Positions 56,501-64,000 of a stretch of DNA of 64,000 nt are shown piece by piece. Positions within the stretch are counted from its first letter, which is position 1. Every line of letters begins with the position of its first letter. The stretch covers positions 9,636,346-9,700,345 of the forward strand of contig CM036215.1 in assembly GCA_020631735.1 (NCBI GenBank), given 5' to 3'. The notes beneath the pieces are model-generated. The model made no database searches, was not told the origin of the DNA, and saw only the letters and a list, made by a program, of their open reading frames with translations. Position numbers and translations under genes: made by a program. This DNA is from Saccharum officinarum. Taxonomy: Eukaryota > Streptophyta > Magnoliopsida > Poales > Poaceae.

Positions 56501-59072
56501 GCGGCTAGCCACCTGGCCTCCGGGTCCCTCGGTCCAAGCCTCACGTCATTCCTTCACCCCTCAGGTCCATCGGCACGGCACGTCCTCCTTGACCTTCACC
56601 TCGCCGTCGGCTACCGTCTCCGTGCTCCACACCTGCACAACACAAGCCAAGAGACATGTCGCACACAAGGCTTTCGCCAAGGTAGGGTTAGTCACCACTC
56701 AACCTACTTCGTGGATCACATTGATAATCACTCATCACAAAACGAACACACAAGGGTACTTGTCAACCTTGTGTTCGCAGTGCCCCACGAGCATCCTCCT
56801 TCGTCATGTGATGTGATACAGCGTGGCGTTTCTGTCGTTCCAGTAGTAAAATACTTGTACGAGGGAAGTTGAAGGCAGGAAGGAATTGTGGTGCCTGTCA
56901 CGACATGTTTGGTTGGATTACTAGGGAGCAGGAACAAATATAGTTAGAATATGTACGTGTTCACATATATGTATGAGTTCACACATTTGGGACTGGGAGA
57001 GAGCTTGACCTGCTGATTTGCGTCTGTTTAGTTAAATACTAGTAGTTAGCATCAAGAACGGCCCGGGGGATGAGAGACTGAGACAGTGACCGCACCACCG
57101 ACAGACAGAGACAAGGGGACAAGAGAAGAGACAAGAAGCTCCGTTGGGACTCTTCTGGGTTTCTTGCTTTCCCATTCATCCCCACGCCACCGTGTCATTT
57201 TGGTATCGTATCGTCCCTGACGACGCATGAAACTTGAGCTACTTTTCAACCATGGAACAGTGTTTTTATCTCATAACATTTCAGTATAAGCCAAATTTCA
57301 GTATAAGCAAACAGGGTGATTAGTTTTAGGTTATTGTTGCTGATGAGGCAATTCATTGACCGTCAGAGCTAATGCATGCTGCACTCGTCGGTCGTCACAA
57401 TCATGATCATGAACAGAGACGGAACCAGGGGGCTAGCAGGGGCCGTGGCCCCCCCAAGCACAGTAAGTTTTCTTTAATACCTATATAAATATATGAATTT
57501 ACAGCTAAAAAATATCAATTTTCACCTATTTTTGATTCAAATATTATGATTTTGGTTATAAATAGTGTAAAATATTTAAAAAGTTGTTGAATCATGTAAT
57601 TACGTATATTTTAGCACACTAAAAAATATGATCATATTTGTTTGTCCCCTAGTCAGAATCGCTGGTTCTCTGGTCATGAACCACCCGCTTCTTTCGTTTC
57701 CTCCGTCTGGAAACCGTTCGAACAACGGAACAAGTCATTGCAAATAATTTCAACATTTTCTCTTGGGAATTCCAGGTGCACATATCAATGGTAGGGCCAG
57801 ACAAGGTGCGGGTATCATGGATTACCGACGACGACGCGCCGGCGACGGTCGACTACGGCACGACAACCGGCCAGTACCCGTTCTCCGCGACAGGAAACAC
57901 GACGACCTACTCCTACGTGCTCTACCACTCCGGCAACATCCACGACGCCGTCATCGGCCCGCTCCAGCCCAGCACCACCTACTACTACCGCTGCAGCGCC
58001 ACCAACCCGTCGACGCGGGAGCTCTCCTTCCGGACGCCGCCGGCCATCCTCCCCTTCAAATTCGTCATCATCGGTAAATGCCCATAATCTTGTACATTTT
58101 GTGCATGTGCCGCCGCAGCTGAGCTCGAGTGCTCGATCGATCATGGGCGTCATTTGATGGACATATTGGCAATGGCATCGCTGTACGTACGTTGCAGGCG
58201 ACCTCGGCCAGACGGGGTGGACGGACTCCACGCTGAAGCACATCGCCGGCGCCGACTACGACGTGCTCCTGCTCCCCGGCGACCTGTCGTACGCCGACTT
58301 CGTCCAGTCCCGGTGGGACTCGTACGACCGCCTCGTGGAGCCGCTGGCGAGCGCGCGGCCGTGGATGGTGACGCAGGGCAACCACGAGGTCGAGAAGCTG
58401 CCGCTGGTGGAGCCCACGCCGTTCAAGGCCTACAACGCCCGGTGGCGCATGCCGTTCGACGCCGGCGCAGTGCCGTCGGGCGACAACCTCTACTACTCCT
58501 TCGACGTGGCCGGCGGCGCCGTGCACGTCCTCATGCTGGGCTCCTACACCGACTACGGCGCGGGCAGCGCGCAGCTCCGGTGGCTCCGCGCCGACCTCGC
58601 GGCGCTCAACCGCAGGAGTGGCAGGCCGGCGTTTGTGCTCGCGCTCGTGCACGCGCCATGGTACAACAGCAACGAGGCGCACCAGGGGGAGGGCGACGCC
58701 ATGCGGGACGCCATGGAGGCGCTCCTGTACGGCGCGCGCGTCGACGCCGTGTTCGCGGGCCACGTCCACGCGTACGAGAGGTTCAAGCGCGTCTACGCCG
58801 GGAAGGAGGACCCCTGCGCGCCCGTGTACGTCACCATCGGCGACGGCGGCAACCGGGAGGGGTTGGCGGACAAGTACATCGACCCGCAGCCGCCGATCTC
58901 GGAGTTCCGGGAGGCCAGCTTCGGGCATGGCCGGCTCGAGGTGGTGAACGCCACGCACGCACTGTGGACGTGGCACCGCAACGACGACGACGAGCCTGTG
59001 GTCGCTGACCAGGTGTGGATCAACAGCCTCGCGGCCAACCCGGCTTGTAACAGAAGCAAGTACCGGATGTAA
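44502..59072 (+). CDS. Purple acid phosphatase, secreted; giant intron 1
   Basis: Three exons (44502-44669, 57776-58073, 58198-59072) join in frame with GT-AG introns to give 446 residues. Residues 1-27 look like a signal peptide (Ala/Leu core). An N-terminal fibronectin-like region ([18 protein letters not shown]) leads to the metallophosphatase domain. All five metal-binding blocks are present: GDLG (156-159), GDLSY (183-187), GNHE (216-219), VH in LALVHAPWY (306-307) and GHVH (343-346). The family uses an Fe/Zn or Fe/Mn centre to hydrolyse phosphate esters in the apoplast or vacuole. The length fits plant PAPs of the small group. Intron 1 is 13.1 kb because of a Copia insertion, but coding sequence and splice sites are intact. 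Confidence 0.93.
45075..47248 (-). repeat. Copia 3' LTR (left), 2,174 bp
   Basis: Nearly identical to the right LTR throughout. It has the same TATA-like GATAAATAG on the minus strand near 46596-46604. As the last LTR of the element it lies nearest exon 1 of the phosphatase gene. Confidence 0.95.
47249..48755 (-). other. Copia 3' non-coding region
   Basis: It lies between the RNase H end and the 3' LTR. There is no envelope-like frame. A short tandem motif ('agaggcaa.ggctcaaca..a.tagcaaa') repeats near 47460-47550. The polypurine tract is 47249-47259. Confidence 0.7.
48756..51920 (-). pseudogene. Copia pol: protease, integrase, RT, RNase H, with stop codons
   Basis: From 51920 leftward, 848 codons are open. 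They encode protease (DSGCSRHM), GAG-pre-integrase (HRRLGHLSF ... CHPCRHGK), integrase with catalytic blocks [15 protein letters not shown] and [12 protein letters not shown], and RT with [12 protein letters not shown] at 49374-49376 stops it, and a second TAG in the same frame lies at 49200-49202. The same frame then runs through RNase H ([19 protein letters not shown] ... IFTKPLDQT) to a TAG at 48756-48758. Apart from these stops the domains look whole. The start lies in another frame from gag. Confidence 0.93.
51917..54556 (-). pseudogene. Copia gag with one internal stop
   Basis: The ATG at 54556 opens 672 codons: an N-terminal capsid-type region ([20 protein letters not shown]), a zinc-knuckle-like [14 protein letters not shown] whose last Cys is replaced by Phe, and a long charged coiled-coil region rich in Glu/Lys (about residues 430-590). 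A TAG at 52538-52540 stops it. The same frame resumes for over 170 codons with a second Cys/His cluster ([18 protein letters not shown]) and an Arg/Gly-rich part, ending in TGA at 51917-51919 where pol begins in another frame. Confidence 0.9.
54602..56779 (-). repeat. Copia 5' LTR (right), 2,178 bp
   Basis: This is the promoter-bearing LTR. A TATA-like GATAAATAG (minus strand, about 56127-56135) would start transcription leftward, away from exons 2-3 and toward exon 1 of the phosphatase gene. The primer-binding site is 54587-54600. Confidence 0.95.
56785..57775 (+). other. Remaining part of phosphatase intron 1 with a small repeat
   Basis: At about 57415-57670 lies a small element starting 'gacggaaccagggggctagcaggggcc' and ending near 'gctggttctctggtc', with partial inverted ends. 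It shares the GGGGCC.TGGCCCCCC palindrome with the repeat near 2610. The acceptor is TTCCAG at 57770-57775. Confidence 0.5.
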
Positions 59073-59186
59073 CGCACGACGAAAGGCGACTGTCTTTACT
59101 CTTTAGTACTAGCTTGGAGTTAGAGATTAAATTTATAAATTGGTGTTGTTCGTTGAAAACATATATTCATAAATTGGTTGTGTAAT

Positions 59187-59746
59187 ATTTTATCTCCTCC
59201 TTCTCCTCATCTCTGTCGACGGTAAAGGAGAAGGGTGGAATCGTTTTCTGCATAGCGGCTCCGTTGAAGATGAGGGCGATAACGGCGGCGTCAGCATCTT
59301 CATCGACATGACGACATGGAGACTTTTGTTTCCGGACGGTGGCATCAAGGTGGAGATGATGTCTCCGCCATGGAATAATTTTCTCCGGTCTCTTCTCCGT
59401 TTTGTTGTGGTTAGATTTGACCACGATGAAGGACTAGGGAGAATAATTTTCATATCAGTCTTCCTTACTCTTCGGTGGCAGAAAGAAGAAGAAGGAAGAC
59501 ACCAGAAAGAAGAAGTTCCTCAATTCCGCCTACAGGAATGTTGGCCGTTGTTCGTTGGGCATTTGTTCTCAGGCCATTTGCCGAGTGTTTGCCTGTGCGG
59601 TGATCCATACTGCAAAACATCTAACAGGTTAGGTTTTAAGTTGTGCTATTCACAGCGTGGGTAATATTTGTAATCCAGAGTGTTTGTAATGTGTTGATGT
59701 ACCCAGATAGCATATAATATAATTCTTCTTTCGTCACCAAAAAAAA
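59187..59746 (+). mobile_element. Polyadenylated retroinsertion with 12-bp duplications
   Basis: TGGTTGTGTAAT stands at 59175-59186 and again at 59747-59758, the second copy directly after an A8 run. The 560-bp insert has no recognised protein. It is either a 5'-truncated LINE tail or a retroposed transcript. It lies about 115 bp after the phosphatase stop codon, so it may be part of that gene's 3' UTR. Confidence 0.8.
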
Positions 59747-59758
59747 TGGTTGTGTAAT

Positions 59759-60470
59759 GTAAATATTCAGAAAAAATTAATACTCGGAAAAAATTCGTTA
59801 CATACCATCCCCACGGAAACATCGTGTGGTCATCGGGCTGACGCGTGGCCCATGAGAAATCTGATTTACCATACATATGATTAAGATGATAATATGGCAC
59901 ACTTATCAGATGCACAGTCCACACCACATCCTGCTGGGGATGGTCCGCATCGATTTTTTTTTTCCAAATATTCATAATTTGATTGTGTTGGGTTGCTAAC
60001 GCTAACGGACTATTATGACACCGAGGGTGGCCCATAAACCCATAGAGAATACTAACAATTTTGGACTTCCTGGATTTGAAGGTGGGCCAGAAGCCTAGTT
60101 TCAAGTGTCGCTTCCAATCAGATGTAATAATTTATCAATATGTTTTAAAAGTTTTTTTTTCAAAACACAATACAAACATAGACAATCACATACATGGATA
60201 CACACTAGCCCCAGATGCGCACACACAAACCCAATTCTATGTGCATCTCTGAGAGACTGTTATCGCTAAATCTTGAGATATCTAGCATTCTTTAGTAAAG
60301 AGAAAAAAAGAATGAAATACAATGTTCTTCAAGAAAAAACTAATCATATGAATTACATTTGGATTTGTTTTAAGTCAAACTTTTTTTTTGCTTTGGTGAT
60401 CAATCCTTGTACAACACGAAATTGACGTTCTAGCTAGCTTGATTGATATTGGTATTTGTATAGAACACGT
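59759..60470. other. No gene seen
   Basis: A block at about 60150-60300 ('acacaatacaaacatagacaatcacatac ... gcatctctgagagact') resembles a common grass repeat also suggested near 4385-4560. Its ends are unclear. Confidence 0.4.
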
Positions 60471-62400
60471 ACTGTCAGCCCCTAATTTTAGGAGACCAAA
60501 TGCATCCGTATTTGCGCCAGGATCATGCACAAATACGCACAAAAACAAAAATGGGACACATATATATGTTTGATATAAAATCCGAGCTTTATTGCTATTA
60601 AAAATAAGGTCTTACAATAGTCGATGTTCACATGACATGGCCATAGGCCTTATATAACTAACGATGTTCCATCGCCGCTAGGCGGCGGTTTTATTACATA
60701 GGGATGGTAGCTACTACAGCGGAAACTACAGCGAAGCGATACACACTATTCCGCAGGCATGCTTGAGCGCGGTCGAAACCCTAAGTCCTAGTATGTCCTT
60801 TCAGCAAGTTCGGTCGGTCCTCGCGTGTCTCCTAATCCTCATCGTTCGCCTCCTCGCCGATGTCGAAGTCCTCCTCGGGATCATTATATGTGAGTCAACA
60901 ACGGGTGAGTACATAGAGTACTCAGCAAGTCCCAACAAGGGTGGATGGTGGAGATGGTAATATTATTCAATAAGTGAGGGTTGGGCCCTCGGAGAGCATC
61001 ATCCTTCTCGCCGGTTCCCGGTTAGTATCAATTAATCAATTAAATCATTAGCATATTTTATTTCAAAAAATCTAATCAAAGGGGCCTTATCCTAGCGGTT
61101 GCCCATTACCAAGGACGTGGCTATTCGAATAGGATTAATACACTCTGCAGAGGGGTACAATTTTCCCCACATGATAAACGTAGTCGACACCATAGCTAGT
61201 GGTACGACAGGCCTAACAAGATCTCGTACCTGGATGGAGCTACCTAAGGTTTTCATATAATTCCACTACGGACTACTCAGGGATCGGAACCCACACACAT
61301 TAGGATGATCGCACAGCATCCTAAAATATCGAGTGGTTGGATGATCACACAACATCCGGTAGATGATCACATAGCATCCAAATTAAATTAATTAAGGGTG
61401 CTCGCACACGGCACAACAATAAATTTTACATGAAAGACCACATAGCAACCATGCTGATCAGACCACGGTAAATCACACAACAGTCGCGTCCTCTTCGGTT
61501 AGTCCGTTGCGTCGCCAGCCTCCTAGTGAAAACTATACTTCTACCTAACGGGGTGGGAGATCAGGTCTACCCATATCGACATGTGGCTGTACGTATATCA
61601 GACTAGGTGACATGACCTATGAACCGGTCCTTACACGACTGAAGTGAGTATCTCCCGTAGGAACCCACACAGGCGAACCTACCAAAGTAATTTATCCACA
61701 TAAATTACCCTCACTCGCTCCCGTCAAAACATCTCATTCACAATTATTCATATTCATCAATATTATAAATGCGAGTTTATAACATAAAAGGTATAATATG
61801 GTAGTGGTGGAAAGATGGTAGTTAGGACTTGCCTTCGTTCAACTCACTTTCCGATCCGACGTAGTCCGGGTCCTCGCCTTCCTGGTAGTCGTCGCCCTCT
61901 GTCGATCGTCGCGAACGAATAAGACTACCGTTCAACACATAAAAACAAATACAAAGGCAAACAAAGAACTATATGGTGGTATTAGATAAAATAAATAAAG
62001 CAAGATTTTAGAGGAATTTTGGTGGTGGTTTAGTGGAAAACGAAATTAAAATGGAGGAGATATGATTTTTAGAGTTTAATATCAGGTGTTGGAATACTTG
62101 CAGACTTTATGGGAATATTCTAGTGAGTAAGAGGTCGTGGAAAAGGTATGGGTAGGTTCTAGAGTGACTCTAGTATTTTTAGGAAATTTTCTAGGAATTT
62201 TTCTATACAAGAAAAATAGGTTTTTAGCACTCTGTGTACACTGTCCGTGTGACCGTAGCAATTTCTGCGTGTAGAGCTTTGTGCTCGTGGACTCACGCCA
62301 AGCGTGTTGCTGGTACGTGGGCCATCCTTGGCCTCCACTTCCTAACGTCTGGATGCCGTTCTGTCCCTGTCCCTGGCCATTCTGTCCCTGGCCTCCACTT
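60471..62400. mobile_element. Non-coding LTR-retrotransposon-like sequence
   Basis: A TGTCAGCCCCTAATTTTAGG start at about 60473 and the phrase 'ttgcgccaggatcatgcac' look like a Ty3-type LTR terminus. The following 1.3 kb has repeated 'gatgatcacacaacatcc' and 'agcatcc' words and no open frame of note. Neither a matching second LTR nor a clean right end was found. Near 62320-62405 'cctggcctccacttcctaac' occurs twice. Confidence 0.4.
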
Positions 62401-62429
62401 CCTAACTTAAGTCTCTCAATAGTTCTATG

Positions 62430-62960
62430 CACTACTACAAAAAAAAACTTTACCACGATCTTTTGAAAACCCCCTCGGAGGCGGGCAGGAATGTCAACTA
62501 CCTCGGTTAATGCCAGGCACTAACCGAGGTTGTTGCTTTTCATCAACCGAGGCGGTTATAAGAAATCGCCTTGCAAAATTCATTAACCGAGGCGGGCATT
62601 ATAACGTAACCGCCTTGGTTAATAGACATTAACCGAGGCAGGCATCCTAACGCAACCGCCTCGGTAAATCATTAACTGAGGCGGGCATTGTAATTGAACC
62701 GCCTCAGTAAATCGAGCCCAACCCGCTAGCCCACACAACCCATTACTAGCTCCAATATATAAACAAAATGAGCAGCAAACCCTAACTCCCTCACTCTCTC
62801 TCTCTCTCTCTCTCAGAGCCGCATCCGCCCTCCACGCCCTCCACCGCAAACCCTAACTCCCTCGATCTCTCAGACCCAAACTCTCCTTCCCCTCACTCCC
62901 CTCCCGATCCGCCTTGAAAAACCACTTTTGCCCGCCTCGCAAAAAAATGTTGTAGTAGTG
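62430..62960. mobile_element. Short CACTA element, 531 bp, inside a LINE
   Basis: Termini CACTACTACAA and, inverted, CACTACTACAA (TTGTAGTAGTG) are flanked by ATG at 62427-62429 and 62961-62963, a 3-bp target duplication. Sub-terminal repeats AACCGAGGCGGGC and ACCGCCTCGGTTAA recur in both orientations, a pattern shared with the CACTA end at 7036. A CT microsatellite lies at about 62795-62815. No coding capacity. Confidence 0.9.
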
Positions 62961-62963
62961 ATG

Positions 62964-63930
62964 GTTTCAAGCAGGTGATTAGGGATTTGACATTCTGGAT
63001 AGCTGTGCTCAATGAAGAGAGGTTGGTTTTCCATTGTCTGATTTCCCTTCTGAGATTTTTGAATTTTTCTGTTAGCCTTCTCACTGGGTCCTGTTAATGA
63101 GAATGCATCAACCAGACTTGCTGGACCAATGGGATAAAAGAATCATGCTGGAGCCAATGATTTTCAAACCTGAAAATATTTCCTTTTGGGATCTTGGAGC
63201 TGATTTCCACAACACAAGGCCAATGATCAGATATTTCCATTATCATGGGCTTAACCACACTGTTGGAAAACTTGACTATCCAACCTAGTGAAGTAAAAAA
63301 ACCAGTCTAGTCTCTCCAATAAAGGGGGATTCTACTTATTAGTCCATGTGTACTGTCTGCCAATTAGTGGAAGCTCCACCAAGCCCAGATGGCTGATGGC
63401 CTCATTGAAAAGAAACATTTCAGCTACATCACCGTCTTCTGCTCCTGTCTTCTGGCCTCCTCGTTAAGTTGAAATCCTCAATTATTAACCAATCAGTCTC
63501 AGCAGGCATTTGAATGCTTTGAAACCAGCTTAGGAACTCTCTTTTGCCCTCAGCTGTACAGGGGGCATAGACTGTGGTAAGGACCCAAGATTCTTCATTG
63601 TGCTGAGAGGTAAAGTTAATGGATATAGAAAATTCATTATAGAATAGCAATTCTCCAGAGAAGACAACACTTTTCCAGACTACAACAATACCCCCAGAGG
63701 CACCATTTGAGGGGAGAAAGAAAAACTTATCCAGAGAAAGGTGGACAAAAATTTCTGATGTACTGTGAATCTAAAACTTCTCTCTGTTTCTTGCAGGCAT
63801 CAAATATCATTGATGCTATCTGAAATTTTGCTTCTGATGGAGTTCCATTTTCCTTCGAATTAATCCCTCTCACATTCCAATATAGAATTTTCCAAGGCCG
63901 ACAATGATTCATGGGATACAGTTAGGAGGG
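62964..63930 (-). pseudogene. LINE endonuclease region, decayed
   Basis: Read leftward from about 63912, the sequence encodes an APE-type endonuclease start (KILYWNVRGINSKE), later WVLTTVYAPCTAEGKREFLSWF, then WLIIEDFNLTRRPEDRS and the basic linker RRLTEKFKNLRREIRQWKTN. These follow the usual order of LINE ORF2 but lie in different frames with stops between them. In the third block Glu stands where the family has Gly of GDFN. The CACTA element at 62430 splits its downstream side. RT would lie further left and is not found. Confidence 0.82.
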
Positions 63931-64000
63931 TGGGGGCAAACTGATCGTGAAAACCAAGCCATAAGTAGAAAAGCTGGAACCAAACCAGTAACAAAAAAAC

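Larger units (their letters stand above)
45075..56779 (-). mobile_element. Copia element, 11.7 kb, in intron 1 of the phosphatase gene
   Basis: LTRs at 45075-47248 and 54602-56779 start TGAAGGACC and end TTCGCA on the plus strand. A perfect target duplication GTGCC lies at 45070-45074 and 56780-56784. On the minus strand the 5' LTR is followed by TTGGTATCGGAGCC, close to the initiator-tRNA-Met primer site, and the 3' LTR is preceded by AAGGGGGAGAT. Gag and pol run leftward. Long LTRs, long gag and a long 3' non-coding part suggest the Maximus/SIRE lineage. By eye I count about 21 differences over the first 1.37 kb of the LTRs, so the insertion is young. It is antisense to its host gene. Confidence 0.96.

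Noticed and set aside
58068..58976. 302-codon minus-strand frame opposite the phosphatase exon 3
   Set aside because: Mirror of strongly GC-biased codons of the true exon; no domain.

Overview
This is nuclear DNA from a plant, almost certainly a grass. Evidence: GC-rich, codon-biased exons next to AT-rich transposon DNA, GT-AG introns, CACTA, Tourist-like, hAT and Tat-type Ty3 elements typical of Poaceae, and two genes of recognisable plant families. A panicoid (sorghum/sugarcane-like) source is my inference. I see no tRNA, rRNA, CRISPR or prokaryotic operon structure.

Layout. 1-4.8 kb: the 3' end and LTR of a Copia element, then a 5'-truncated LINE with 14-bp target duplications. 4.9-6.3 kb: two gene-like fragments, one a clean first exon with a splice donor. 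6.5-11 kb: a Copia LTR remnant, the end of one CACTA element and, nested in it, a complete 3.7-kb CACTA element carrying captured genic sequence. 12.3-17.5 kb: a decayed LINE 3' end, a hAT MITE and a frameshifted PCNA pseudogene. 17.5-21.3 kb: repeats, a 1,049-bp foldback and two MITEs. 21.75-23.67 kb: an intact four-exon GARP/G2-like repressor gene of the NIGT1/HRS1/HHO type, with both known NIGT1 target motifs in its own promoter. 23.86-24.8 kb: a TIR element just behind that gene. 25.34-33.90 kb: a Tat-lineage Ty3 element on the minus strand, lacking RT and integrase but carrying an intact three-exon gene on the opposite strand. 34-44 kb: a solo LTR, a Harbinger-like remnant, a SINE nested in a MITE, two more MITEs and tandem duplications.

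44.5-59.1 kb: an intact three-exon purple acid phosphatase gene. Its first intron is 13.1 kb long because an 11.7-kb Copia element sits in it in antisense, with perfect 5-bp target duplications and LTRs about 98% identical by eye. 59.2-64 kb: a polyadenylated retroinsertion, a noncoding LTR-like stretch, and a minus-strand LINE endonuclease region interrupted by a 531-bp CACTA element.

How the genes relate. The repressor gene belongs to the nitrate/phosphate signalling GARP family, and purple acid phosphatases release phosphate from organic esters under phosphate limitation. The phosphatase promoter has a sequence matching the PHR1-binding consensus. Both genes therefore plausibly act in phosphate nutrition, although they are 21 kb apart and their proximity may be coincidental. 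The rest of the window is a record of layered transposition; nearly all other coding sequence belongs to mobile elements.
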